Assembly (NCBI GenBank): GCA_023386235.1
Contig: JAEWKC010000007.1
Coordinates: forward strand, 1 to 64,000
Source: Bacteroidota bacterium
GTDB lineage: Bacteria > Bacteroidota > Bacteroidia > Chitinophagales > Chitinophagaceae
DNA length: 64,000 bases
Direction: 5' to 3'
Shown here: piece by piece, positions 40,012 through 48,346 of the stretch
Layout of the letters: every line of letters begins with the position of its first letter
Position numbering within the stretch: position 1 is the stretch's first letter
Position numbers and translations under genes: made by a program
The notes under the pieces: model-generated
Told to the model about the DNA's origin: nothing
Database searches by the model: none
The model's input: only the letters and a program-made list of their open reading frames with translations

Positions 40012-41255
40012 TCTTCCACGATTAGTTTTCTTAGCATGTTTAAACCAAACTTAATAGCAGCTTCATTATTTCTCTTCCGGTTATAATTAAACTGAAAGTT
40101 TTCTGCCTGTACAGTTCGTTCATTAGCCACTGCTATCCAAACTGTTCCTACGGGTTTATTCTCAACAGAAGCCGGCCCCAGTATACCGGAGGTTGCAATA
40201 GAATAATCTGTTTTTAGGAGTTTTCTTACATTCTGCGCCATTTGCTTTACGGCTTCTTCACTTACTACGCCTGCTTTTTCTATCACTTCTGTTTCTACAT
40301 CCAATACTTCATTTTTTGCTTCATTGCAATACGCTACTACACCACCTTTAAAAAATGAGCTGGATCCTTCGGCCTCTGTGAACGACGCGGCAATGTATCC
40401 TCCCGTACAGCTTTCCGCGGTAGAAACAGACTTTTTAGATTGCTTAAGAAGTTCCATTACCTCTTCCGACATAGTTTTGTCATCTCTTATAACTACCACA
40501 TCTTCAATAGTATTATATAGTTTATTAAAGTAAAAATTCAAATCATTTTCAACAGTCTGCTCATCAGATCCATTTACAGTTAGTCTTAATCTTACCGACT
40601 TTACATTGGGTAAATAAGCCAATTTTATATGCGATGGCAATTGGCTTTCGTACTCCTTTAATCTTTCTGCCAGAAAACTTTCGCCGATATCTAAGGTAGT
40701 AAGTGTTTTATGTGCAATAGCAGGAAGCGTAAACCGGGCTTTGATGTATGGCAGTACATGAGTGTTCATAATGTATTGCATTTCAAATGGAACGCCGGGC
40801 ATACTTACAAATAATTTCCCGTTTTTTTCAAAAAGCATTCCCGGGGCTGTGCCCAACTTATTGAAAAGTACACTACAGGTATCCGGTATTTCCGCCTGTT
40901 TGTAATTGCTTTCAATCAATGGTCTGCCGGTAGAAAAAAATATTTCCTTTATATGTTCCAATGTTTGCTGGTGTACAATCATTTTACCGCCAAAATATTT
41001 ATTGAGCAATGGCTTGGTTATATCATCCGCAGTGGGCCCTAACCCACCCGTAATGAGTATAATATCTGAAACCTTAGCGGACTCCTCCAACGCTTCCCAT
41101 ATATCGTCCCAGTTATCGCCCACTGCCATGCGGTGTTTCATCCAGATACCAATTTTGTTCAGCTCTTTTGAAATAAAAGCGCTGTTTGTATCAATCACCT
41201 GGCCTATAAGCAGCTCATCACCTATTGTAATAATTGAAGCCTGTACTTTATTCAT
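39987..41255 (-). CDS. cinA: CinA family competence/damage-inducible protein
   Basis: A 422-residue two-domain protein. The N-terminal MoaB/MogA-like domain (about 1-170) has IITIGDELLIGQVIDTNSAF and LITGGLGPTADDITKP. The C-terminal CinA domain (about 265-420) has VSTAESCTGGYIAASFTEAE and SGILGPASVENKPVGTVWIA. Family activities are NMN deamidase and ADP-ribose pyrophosphatase, recycling pyridine nucleotides. The ATG at 41255 is preferred; a TTG nine codons upstream has no support. Confidence 0.93.
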   Translation of the reverse strand: MNKVQASIITIGDELLIGQVIDTNSAFISKELNKIGIWMKHRMAVGDNWDDIWEALEESAKVSDIILITGGLGPTADDITKPLLNKYFGGKMIVHQQTLEHIKEIFFSTGRPLIESNYKQAEIPDTCSVLFNKLGTAPGMLFEKNGKLFVSMPGVPFEMQYIMNTHVLPYIKARFTLPAIAHKTLTTLDIGESFLAERLKEYESQLPSHIKLAYLPNVKSVRLRLTVNGSDEQTVENDLNFYFNKLYNTIEDVVVIRDDKTMSEEVMELLKQSKKSVSTAESCTGGYIAASFTEAEGSSSFFKGGVVAYCNEAKNEVLDVETEVIEKAGVVSEEAVKQMAQNVRKLLKTDYSIATSGILGPASVENKPVGTVWIAVANERTVQAENFQFNYNRKRNNEAAIKFGLNMLRKLIVEDQLLSEKN

Positions 41256-41290
41256 CCTATATTTTTTGCTAAAATAAAACAAAAATGCAA

Positions 41291-41316
41291 TAAAAAACCC
41301 TCCTATTTAAGGAGGG
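41291..41316 (-). terminator. terminator after small lipoprotein gene
   Basis: The stem CCCTCC-TATTTAA-GGAGGG is followed on the reverse strand by TTTTTTA. A second small stem, GATAGG/CCTATC (41352-41369), lies between it and the stop codon at 41386. Confidence 0.75.
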
Positions 41317-41385
41317 CGCAATTGCTAATTATTTCATTAATCGTAATAGCCGATAGGAATCAGCCTATCACGAATAAAGTCTTAA

Positions 41386-41610
41386 TTAAAGAGCAGCATC
41401 TACTGAATCTTTAGTAGCATCTGCTACAGCTTTAGCTGAATCTACAGTTGCATCAGTAGCAGCTTTAACTGAATCTACAGTTGCTTCTGCTTGAGCTTGT
41501 ACTGTATCTACCATAGCGTTTGCAGATGAATCTACAACTTCTTCAGTAGTTGATGTGTTACAAGCAGCGAATGTACCTGCGATAGCTAATACTAATAATA
41601 CTTTTTTCAT
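41386..41610 (-). CDS. small alanine-rich repeat lipoprotein
   Basis: A 74-residue lipoprotein (lipobox TFAAC, Cys17). The mature part is built of near-repeats of about 8-11 residues around ATVDSVKAATD, ATVDSAKAVAD and ATKDSVDAA, which should form an amphipathic helix or coiled coil like other small envelope lipoproteins. The function is unknown. It has a long predicted 5' leader of about 190 nt and a strong terminator, as expected of an abundant small protein. Confidence 0.78.
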   Translation of the reverse strand: MKKVLLVLAIAGTFAACNTSTTEEVVDSSANAMVDTVQAQAEATVDSVKAATDATVDSAKAVADATKDSVDAAL

Positions 41611-41804
41611 TTTTTGATTTTTTAATTATTAAATTTAATGATTATGCTTATTAATACGCAAATTAAAAAAAGGTAACCCGATAATTTTTATTTTTTTTAT
41701 TTTTTCCAGGCAATTAATCTTTCGGTAATAAAAAATACCTGTTTACAATATACAATTATTAAAGTGCTGCCCGATTTTTAAGAACGTAAAAATAATTTCG
41801 GGCG

Positions 41805-41812
41805 CAAAACTA
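41805..41812 (-). promoter_or_regulatory. -7 element for small lipoprotein gene
   Basis: The reverse strand reads TAGTTTTG followed by CGCC. It implies a leader of about 190 nt before the ATG at 41610. Confidence 0.4.
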
Positions 41813-41886
41813 CAAAAGATATTTTTTATAAAAAGTAAAAAATATCAAAAATTAAGAAAAGCTAAAAATAATGATTTAAAATGGGT

Positions 41887-41894
41887 TACTTTTA
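41887..41894 (+). promoter_or_regulatory. possible -7 element for ECF sigma gene
   Basis: TACTTTTA is a near match to TAnnTTTG, 29 nt before the GTG start. An ECF-type autoregulated promoter is equally possible. Confidence 0.3.
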
Positions 41895-41923
41895 CATACA
41901 TTTAAGTATAAATAGATAGTTAG

Positions 41924-42505
41924 GTGATAACTGAAAATAACGATAAGCATTTACTCGAAGGATTAGCCAATAATAATTCTGAAGCAGTAAAAGAAATATA
42001 TAAAAACAATTTTGGGTTGGTGCAGGCCTATGTTGTAAATAACAAAGGAAGTCAGGACGATGCAAGAGATGTTTTTCAGGAAGCAATGATTACCCTGTAC
42101 GAAAAAGCCAACGATAATAATTTTGAGCTTACCAGCCAAATCAGAACATATCTGTACGCGGTAGCAAAAAATATCTGGTTAAAAAAACTACAGAAGCAAA
42201 ACAAATACCTCAACACAGAAGTGGAAGAAATGGAAGAAACCATATCTGTTGACGAAGACCTGGAATATCACGAACAAAAAAATGAAGAATTCAACATTAT
42301 GCAAAGCGCATTGAACAGCCTAGGAGAACCTTGTAAAACTTTGCTTGAAGAATTCTATCTGAATAATAAAGACATGGCAGCTATTACAGAAATGTTTGGT
42401 TATACCAATACGGATAACGCCAAAAATCAAAAGTATAAATGCCTTGTGCGATTAAAAAAACTGTTTTTTGCCGGCTATCATAATTTAAAGGAAAATAATG
42501 GATAA
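41924..42505 (+). CDS. ECF-type RNA polymerase sigma factor
   Basis: A 193-residue sigma-70 family protein with a region 2 (about 10-80; GSQDDARDVFQEAMITLYEK) and a region 4 (about 125-185; LNSLGEPCKTLLEEFYLNNK, with AAITEMFGYTNTDNAKNQKY as the helix-turn-helix). The start is GTG at 41924, since the next in-frame ATG lies inside region 2. It overlaps the membrane protease gene by 8 nt, so the two form a coupled regulator-effector unit. Confidence 0.88.
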   Translation: MITENNDKHLLEGLANNNSEAVKEIYKNNFGLVQAYVVNNKGSQDDARDVFQEAMITLYEKANDNNFELTSQIRTYLYAVAKNIWLKKLQKQNKYLNTEVEEMEETISVDEDLEYHEQKNEEFNIMQSALNSLGEPCKTLLEEFYLNNKDMAAITEMFGYTNTDNAKNQKYKCLVRLKKLFFAGYHNLKENNG

Positions 42506-43613
42506 GAACATCTTGCTGGAATCTGTAGAACGCTATCTGAATAATGAGATGACCGCGGAAGAAAGATCGAAATTTGAACAATTACGCTCCTCTTCTCCCG
42601 ATGTAGATATGATGGTAGTAGAGCACAGATTTTTTCTTTCGAAGCTACACGCGTTTGGTAAAAATAAAAACTTTAAACACAAACTACAATCGGTTCATAA
42701 CGAATTAATTGCTGATGGAAAAATATATGAATACAAGCAACCGAAACAGGCAAAAATCGTTGCGCTTTTTAATAAATATAAAAAGACAGCAGGCATAGCG
42801 GCCTCCATAGCAGGTATTACCACTTTATTAATCAGTGGCCTGGTTTCTTTTATATCTCCTCATAAGAACGATGTAAAAATTCAGCAGCTTAGCAGAGAAA
42901 TATCTCAAATAAAAAGAACACAGAATTATCAGGGTATAAAACTACAGGAAGTAGATTCTAAAATGCCCGAGGGCTCAGTACTTGCCGGTGGTGGCTCAGC
43001 CTTTATGATAGATAATAAGGGATACCTGATTACCAGCGCGCATGTGCTAAAAGGCACAGGTGCCATAGTGGTAGATAACGACGGTAAAGAATATACTACT
43101 ATTATAGTACATGTTGATCACGGTAAAGATTTGGCCATCCTTAAAATTAAAGATGCCGATTTCTCAGATCTGAATACACTGCCCTACTCACTCAAACAAA
43201 AAAATCCTGATTTAGGCGAAGAAATATTTACAATGGGTTATCCGAGAAATGAAATTACGTATAATTCAGGCTATATTAGCGCCAAAACTGGTTACGATGG
43301 AGATACAGCTACCTTCCAGTTATCATTGCTGGCCAATCCGGGAAACTCCGGCGGGCCGGTATTTAATAAAAAGGGAGAAATCGTAGGACTATTGAGTACA
43401 CGTCAGGCTAAAGCCGAAGGTGTGGTATTTGCCATTCGTTCAGAAGAAATTTTAAAAACCATCAAAGACTGGAAAAATGTAGATACCTCCGCTTTTTCTT
43501 TAAAACTTCCTAAAGTGCCTATTGTGTATGATAACGTGGTAAATACAGAAAACCGTATTGAAATGCTGAAAAAATTAGACAATTATATATTCATGGTAAA
43601 GGCATACAATTAG
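42498..43613 (+). CDS. membrane trypsin-like protease with anti-sigma-like N-terminus
   Basis: A 371-residue single-pass protein. Residues 1-75 (LLESVERYLNNEMTAEERSK) resemble the cytoplasmic part of Bacteroidota anti-sigma proteins. One transmembrane helix covers about 97-119. A short coiled coil (about 126-142) leads to a periplasmic S1C trypsin-like domain (about 160-330) with triad His182 (ITSAHVL), Asp211 (HGKDLAILKI) and Ser284 (GNSGGPVF). No PDZ domain follows, unlike DegP. It overlaps the sigma gene by 8 nt and probably senses envelope stress and controls that sigma factor (inference). Confidence 0.85.
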   Translation: MDKNILLESVERYLNNEMTAEERSKFEQLRSSSPDVDMMVVEHRFFLSKLHAFGKNKNFKHKLQSVHNELIADGKIYEYKQPKQAKIVALFNKYKKTAGIAASIAGITTLLISGLVSFISPHKNDVKIQQLSREISQIKRTQNYQGIKLQEVDSKMPEGSVLAGGGSAFMIDNKGYLITSAHVLKGTGAIVVDNDGKEYTTIIVHVDHGKDLAILKIKDADFSDLNTLPYSLKQKNPDLGEEIFTMGYPRNEITYNSGYISAKTGYDGDTATFQLSLLANPGNSGGPVFNKKGEIVGLLSTRQAKAEGVVFAIRSEEILKTIKDWKNVDTSAFSLKLPKVPIVYDNVVNTENRIEMLKKLDNYIFMVKAYN

Positions 43614-43637
43614 CTATATGGGTATTAAATGTTACAG

Positions 43638-43665
43638 AAAAGGACTTGTCATGAGTCCTTTTTTT
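43638..43665 (+). terminator. terminator after sigma/protease operon
   Basis: AAAAGGACT-TGTCATG-AGTCCTTTT followed by TTT, 24 nt beyond the stop codon. Confidence 0.85.
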
Positions 43666-43739
43666 GTATTTATACGATAAACTAAACGACATAAATATTG
43701 TCGAACAAATGAATAATACTTATAAAACAACTAATTTAA

Positions 43740-44177
43740 ATGAAACATTTATTATCAAAAATTATATTTACACTTATTACCACACTTGCATTCTCATTCA
43801 CTAACGCGCAGTCGATTGTCGACATTCGGTTTAATCTTTACGCTGATAGCGTGAAAAATACAATAGACAATTACATTAACGTAGAAGCCAGGTTATCAAA
43901 CGGGCGATACATGCCATTGACCGACAAGGAAATAACTTTCAGCTCGGATCATGGATTTTGGAGAGGCAACTCACTGGTATTAAGCAAAGTGAAAAATGTG
44001 AATGCCGTAAATATTACAGCTCAATTAAAGTCTGATACATCAAAAAAAATCTCTACAATGGTGTATATACAAAAATACCCCGATCCGGGTGTGTTTCTTA
44101 CCGAAAGAGATTTTATGAACAAAATGCAGAAAAGACGTCAACCGCCACAAAGACAACAAAGAAGATTTTTTTATTAA
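43740..44177 (+). CDS. hypothetical secreted protein
   Basis: A 145-residue protein with a signal peptide (ending FTNAQ). The central part (about 30-115) looks like an immunoglobulin-type beta-sandwich (NYINVEARLSNGRYMPLTDK, EITFSSDHGFWRG), and the tail is basic and Gln/Arg rich (QKRRQPPQRQQRRFFY). I do not recognise a named family. It lies between two terminators, so it is monocistronic. Confidence 0.68.
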   Translation: MKHLLSKIIFTLITTLAFSFTNAQSIVDIRFNLYADSVKNTIDNYINVEARLSNGRYMPLTDKEITFSSDHGFWRGNSLVLSKVKNVNAVNITAQLKSDTSKKISTMVYIQKYPDPGVFLTERDFMNKMQKRRQPPQRQQRRFFY

Positions 44178-44183
44178 TCATTT

Positions 44184-44209
44184 AAAATCGGTTACTTCGG
44201 ACCGATTTT
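44184..44209 (+). terminator. terminator after secreted protein gene
   Basis: AAAATCGGT-TACTTCGG-ACCGATTTT followed by CCTATTTTT, 6 nt after the stop codon. Confidence 0.75.
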
Positions 44210-44222
44210 CCTATTTTTGATT

Positions 44223-44765
44223 ATGGAAAATCCCTGGAAAATACTGTCGCAAAAAGAAATCTACGATAATAAATGGATCAATCTTACACAATACGATGTC
44301 ATTAATCCTTCAGGTGGCACCAGCATTTACGGAAAAGTACACTTTAAAAATCTGGCTATAGGCATTGTGGCTATTGATGCAGAAGATATGGTATACCTGG
44401 TAGGCCAATACCGGTTTGCCATTGATCAATATAGTATGGAATTGCCTGAAGGAGGCGGTCCTGAAAATGAAGATCCTTTGAAGTCAGCCAAAAGAGAGCT
44501 CTTGGAAGAAACAGGACTTAAAGCGGAAAACTGGGAGCCGTTTTTAACCATGCACTTATCAAATTCCGTAACAGATGAAATCGCTATCGTGTATATTGCT
44601 ACCGAACTTTCGCAACACGAAAGTGACCCGGAAGACACAGAAGATATCTCTGTGATAAAAATGCCTTTTCAGGAACTTGTACAAAAAATATTGTCGGGAG
44701 AAATAACAGATGCCATTACTGTAGCCGCCATTCTTAAGCTGGCATACGAAAGAAGCATACAATAA
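44223..44765 (+). CDS. NUDIX hydrolase (ADP-ribose pyrophosphatase-like)
   Basis: A 180-residue NUDIX protein. The Nudix box Gx5Ex7REUxEExGU is complete: GGGPENE, then DPLKSAKRELLEETGL (about 77-99). The upstream YLVGQYRFAIDQYSMELPEG is typical of ADP-ribose pyrophosphatases (NudF/YqkG group). It hydrolyses a nucleoside diphosphate linked to another moiety. A TTG two codons before the ATG is ignored. Confidence 0.9.
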   Translation: MENPWKILSQKEIYDNKWINLTQYDVINPSGGTSIYGKVHFKNLAIGIVAIDAEDMVYLVGQYRFAIDQYSMELPEGGGPENEDPLKSAKRELLEETGLKAENWEPFLTMHLSNSVTDEIAIVYIATELSQHESDPEDTEDISVIKMPFQELVQKILSGEITDAITVAAILKLAYERSIQ

Positions 44766-44823
44766 ATTGCTCAATAGAATGTTTCCCCCATAGGTAGGAC
44801 AAAGAGTTAAGCTACTTTTTTAC

Positions 44824-45291
44824 TCATATTCCATCCCACAGCTCTAATATTTCTTCTGTATGATTTTTTGTGTCTGGTTTGTCAATAATGTGGCGTATGA
44901 TGCCTTCTTCGTCTATTAAAAAAGTAGTACGATGTATACCTTCAAATGATTTTCCCATAAACTTTTTGGCGCCCCATACACCAAACTTATTGATTACATC
45001 TCTGTCTTCATCGGCAATTAAAGGGAAAGGAAGGTCAAACTTTTCTTCAAATTTCTTATGACTTTTTACACTATCCGCACTAACGCCCACAAGAGAAAAG
45101 CCTTCTTCCAACAATATTTCATAATGATCTCTGAGATTGCAGGCTTGCGCCGTACAGCCGGGTGTATTATCTTTTGGATAAAAATAAATAATGAGCTTTT
45201 TACCTTTAAAATCTTCCGATGAAAGTACATTTTGATTCTGATCAACGCCTTTAAAATCGGGCATTTTATCACCAACGCTTAGTTTTGACAT
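44824..45291 (-). CDS. bcp: thioredoxin-dependent thiol peroxidase (Bcp/PrxQ)
   Basis: A 155-residue atypical 2-Cys peroxiredoxin. The motif YPKDNTPGCTAQACNLRD holds the peroxidatic Cys46 and the resolving Cys51 in the Bcp spacing. It reduces hydroperoxides using thioredoxin in the cytoplasm. It starts 9 nt downstream of the M23 peptidase stop region on the same strand, so the two may be cotranscribed. Confidence 0.95.
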   Translation of the reverse strand: MSKLSVGDKMPDFKGVDQNQNVLSSEDFKGKKLIIYFYPKDNTPGCTAQACNLRDHYEILLEEGFSLVGVSADSVKSHKKFEEKFDLPFPLIADEDRDVINKFGVWGAKKFMGKSFEGIHRTTFLIDEEGIIRHIIDKPDTKNHTEEILELWDGI

Positions 45292-45300
45292 ACTGTATAG

Positions 45301-46977
45301 TTAGTTTTTAATAATTGTAAATTCCCTGATAGTTTTATTGCCTGCCACATCTTCTACGCTTGCTACCAGCCTGCTTTTTCCTTTGGGTAAATTCTCATCT
45401 ACTTTATAGGTAAAGGTATTGCCTTTTCTTTTGAACAAAAGCCATTGACCATCTGCGGTTACATTAAAATTCTGTATGGTTCCTAAATTGTCGGAAGCGC
45501 TAAAACGCAGAGTACTGCCATTTCTTACAGTCATCCCTTCTTTAACGGTTGTGGTAGAGATTACAGGTTTGGTTACATCTTTTACCAAAGTTACATTGCC
45601 CAACCTGTTGAAATGTCCTATCATCTTATCGCCATCCCAAAGACCTTTATTCAAAGCTTTATACGAACCGCTCACCAATTGCATCACCGTTTTATCTTTG
45701 GCAGATAGATCTTTGGTTTTAACGCTTATAGAATATTCATCGTGAATAGGTATATAATAGTTATCCAGTTTTATAGTGTTAGAGGTTCCGGTAGTATTTA
45801 TTTCCTGCATATCAAAATTGAAATGATCGTAAAACGCGTTAGGCGAATAAATGAATTCTCCCGAAGGTGTATTTAATCTACCCGGACGGTTAGGATGTAC
45901 AGTTGCCAGTCGTTTGGGAAATGTAAGCTCTTTTTGTACAGCCGGATCATATTGCATGGTAAAGTTTATTGTAGTGGCATTGCCTTTTGTATCTTCCAGC
46001 ACAATTCTCATTTTGCGCGGCTGACCATCGCTTAAATCAATCACTCCATCTGAAGGGCCGGAAAAAATATCCAACTTATTACCCGGCAATACGCTTAAAT
46101 GCTCAATATAAGGTCCTCCCTGCAATTTTCTTTTATAGTCTATACCGGCATTCATATAGCGTTGTTCGTCAAAAGGAATATCATTAAGTGTAGAAGTTAT
46201 CATCTCTTCTTCATTTACATATAGTGTGGCTTTATAAATACCAAACTTAAAGGAAGAGGTAGATGTTTTATCTTCGCCATGATAACCAAAGCTTACAGAA
46301 GGTGTACCGGTTTTTACCGTACCGCCAGATACGTTGCCAATGCTGCCCGACAAAGAAATTCTTTGAGCGGCGGCTTCGTATGTGCTGTATCTTCTGTCGT
46401 AATAATACAATCCGTATACCTGCGGACGCATATTGTCTGTAATGTTTAACCCAAATAACATTGGATTGAGACCGTTGCCTGTAATAGCATCTCTTATTTC
46501 AAAGTGCAAATGTGGGCCGGCAGAGCCTCCTGTATTGCCGCTATACGCTATAAACTGACCTTTTTTTACCGGGAATAAATTGGGTGGCAATCTAAAATCC
46601 TGCGCCCAGCTTTTATCTTTATACTGCTTTGCTTCCAGGTATTTTTGCAATTCGGTATTAAAGTTATTTAAATGTCCATAAAGTGTTTCCATACCGTTGG
46701 GATGCTTGATCATCAACATATTTCCATAACCGCCGTGCGAAATAAACATACGGCTTATATAACCATCAGCCGCCGCTAATATGCGCAGGTTTTCTCTTTG
46801 CTGCGTGCGTATATCTATTCCCATGTGATAGTGATTGGTACGCAGTTCTCCAAAGTTTGCAGATAAAGAAACCGGAATATCCATTGGATAAATAAAATAA
46901 TTCTGTGAATATTTTTGTGCAGATACTATACTCAGGCTCATCGCCAAAAACAAAACAAATAAAAATCTTTTACTCAT
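45301..46977 (-). CDS. M23 family metallopeptidase, secreted
   Basis: A 558-residue exported LytM-like protein with a signal peptide (MSKRFLFVLFLAMSLSIVSA). The catalytic domain is near the N-terminus (about 40-180): HMGID supplies His and Asp ligands, and HLHFEIRD the final HxH. The remaining 370 residues are beta-rich, with a C-terminal Ig-like segment (VTADGQWLLFKRKGNTFTYK). Expected substrate: peptidoglycan cross-bridges. A promoter element at 46994-47001 rules out the ATG at 47007 as start. Confidence 0.9.
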   Translation of the reverse strand: MSKRFLFVLFLAMSLSIVSAQKYSQNYFIYPMDIPVSLSANFGELRTNHYHMGIDIRTQQRENLRILAAADGYISRMFISHGGYGNMLMIKHPNGMETLYGHLNNFNTELQKYLEAKQYKDKSWAQDFRLPPNLFPVKKGQFIAYSGNTGGSAGPHLHFEIRDAITGNGLNPMLFGLNITDNMRPQVYGLYYYDRRYSTYEAAAQRISLSGSIGNVSGGTVKTGTPSVSFGYHGEDKTSTSSFKFGIYKATLYVNEEEMITSTLNDIPFDEQRYMNAGIDYKRKLQGGPYIEHLSVLPGNKLDIFSGPSDGVIDLSDGQPRKMRIVLEDTKGNATTINFTMQYDPAVQKELTFPKRLATVHPNRPGRLNTPSGEFIYSPNAFYDHFNFDMQEINTTGTSNTIKLDNYYIPIHDEYSISVKTKDLSAKDKTVMQLVSGSYKALNKGLWDGDKMIGHFNRLGNVTLVKDVTKPVISTTTVKEGMTVRNGSTLRFSASDNLGTIQNFNVTADGQWLLFKRKGNTFTYKVDENLPKGKSRLVASVEDVAGNKTIREFTIIKN

Positions 46978-46993
46978 GCGCTGACTATTTATG

Positions 46994-47001
46994 CAAATGT
47001 A
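46994..47001 (-). promoter_or_regulatory. -7 element for M23 peptidase/bcp
   Basis: The reverse strand reads TACATTTG (TAnnTTTG), 16 nt before the ATG at 46977. It overlaps the alternative longer reading frame, so it decides the start. Confidence 0.5.
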
Positions 47002-47126
47002 AGTCATACGATTTCAAGAACTAAGCAAAGTTTATTAAGGTTTTGCAAAATACACTGTAATGAAGGCTAAGCAATTGGATAAAAATATAAAATAAAGTAA
47101 CTTTATGTAAATTATAAATTACACGC

Positions 47127-47588
47127 ATGAGCACTATACTAAAAATGATAGAAATACCTACCGCGTCATCTACCGCTTATCATCAGTTTCTTCAGGGATT
47201 CCCGGTTTGGTGGCCGAAGGATTATACATGGTCAAAAGACAAGCTTGTATTGATAAAGATAGAACCTCACGAAAACGGGCATTGCAGCGAATATGGCCCT
47301 CACGATTTCCGGTGCGATTGGGGCAGAGTAATAGAACTTATACCCGGTAAAAAAATACGCCTGCTTTGGCAAATAGATCACGACCGCATACCACAGCCCA
47401 ACCCCGACAAATGCAGTGAAGTGGAAGTAGAATTCATAGATTTTAATGAGCACAGCTGCCATGTAAAGCTTGTGCACCGCCACTTTGAAAAACATGGCGA
47501 TAAAAATCATCTTTATTTTGAATTGATGAACGGTCAGCACGGCTGGGACTATATCTTAGGCTGTTATGCAGACTATTGCACTAAATAA
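47127..47588 (+). CDS. SRPBCC (AHSA1-like) domain protein
   Basis: A 153-residue protein with the helix-grip pattern of SRPBCC/AHSA1 proteins: EIPTASSTAYHQFLQGFPVW W, DWGRVIELIPGKKIRLLWQI and a C-terminal helix GWDYILGCYADY. It is a probable small-ligand-binding protein of unknown role. The SDR gene follows after 18 nt, so they may be cotranscribed. Confidence 0.78.
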   Translation: MSTILKMIEIPTASSTAYHQFLQGFPVWWPKDYTWSKDKLVLIKIEPHENGHCSEYGPHDFRCDWGRVIELIPGKKIRLLWQIDHDRIPQPNPDKCSEVEVEFIDFNEHSCHVKLVHRHFEKHGDKNHLYFELMNGQHGWDYILGCYADYCTK

Positions 47589-47606
47589 TAATAAAAAATA
47601 CTAATA

Positions 47607-48323
47607 ATGCAAAAACTAAAAAACAAAGTTGCCTATATAACAGGCGGCTCAAAAGGTATTGGCCTGGGTATTGCTAAAATATTGCATCAGGCGGGAATTA
47701 AAGTAGCCATAAGCGGGCGTACACTGAAAGACGTTAAAAAGGCTGCCAAAGAAATTACAGATAACGCCGATGAAGTATTGGCTATAGAATCTGATGTAAC
47801 CCAACACAATGATGAAAAAGCAGCAGTGCAAAAAATAATAAAAAAGTTCGGTCAGCTGGATTATGTGATAGCTAATGCGGGCGTAGGTTTTTTTGCTCCT
47901 ATTGATGAAATGAAAGATGAAGACTGGCATGCAATGATAGATACGAATCTCAGTGGCATATTTCATACATTAAAAGCAAGTGTGGAAGCATTGAAAAAAT
48001 CGAAAGGTTATTATATTACTATTGCCAGCCTGGCAGGTACTAACTTTTTTGAAGGCGGCGCCGGATACAACGCTACAAAATTTGGTGTGGTTGGCTTTAC
48101 GCAGGCTGCCATGCTGGATTTGAGAAAGCACGATATAAAAGTAACTACTATTATGCCCGGTTCTGTTTCTTCGCACTTTAATGATCACACACCTTCTGAA
48201 GAGGATACGTGGAAGATACAACCGGAAGACATAGGCCAGATAGTGCTGGATTTATTGAATATGCACCCGAGAACTTTACCAAGTAAAATAGAAGTAAGGC
48301 CACTGAAAACCAAGAAATCATAA
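47607..48323 (+). CDS. SDR family oxidoreductase
   Basis: A 238-residue short-chain dehydrogenase. The NAD(P)-binding motif is TGGSKGIGLGIA (about 12-23), NAG is in IANAGVGFF, the catalytic Ser is in ITIASLAGT, and Tyr/Lys in YNATKFG. The substrate cannot be assigned. It is the second gene after the SRPBCC protein and is convergent with the UDG-like gene. Confidence 0.9.
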   Translation: MQKLKNKVAYITGGSKGIGLGIAKILHQAGIKVAISGRTLKDVKKAAKEITDNADEVLAIESDVTQHNDEKAAVQKIIKKFGQLDYVIANAGVGFFAPIDEMKDEDWHAMIDTNLSGIFHTLKASVEALKKSKGYYITIASLAGTNFFEGGAGYNATKFGVVGFTQAAMLDLRKHDIKVTTIMPGSVSSHFNDHTPSEEDTWKIQPEDIGQIVLDLLNMHPRTLPSKIEVRPLKTKKS

Positions 48324-48346
48324 GCATTTCAGCAGGTTATATTTTT

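Larger units (their letters stand above)
41611..41923. other. 313-bp divergent region between lipoprotein and ECF sigma gene
   Basis: Very AT-rich. It carries a leftward -7 element at 41805-41812 (TAGTTTTG) and a rightward TACTTTTA at 41887-41894. A hairpin candidate, GCCCGA/TCGGGC, spans 41769-41803 with an inner T5/A5 pairing. If the leftward element is used, this hairpin lies at the very 5' end of the lipoprotein leader. No ORF is visible. Confidence 0.5.

Noticed and set aside
46978..47007. Upstream ATG at 47007 as start of the M23 peptidase
   Set aside because: The promoter element at 46994-47001 lies inside it, and the extra residues would precede the signal peptide.
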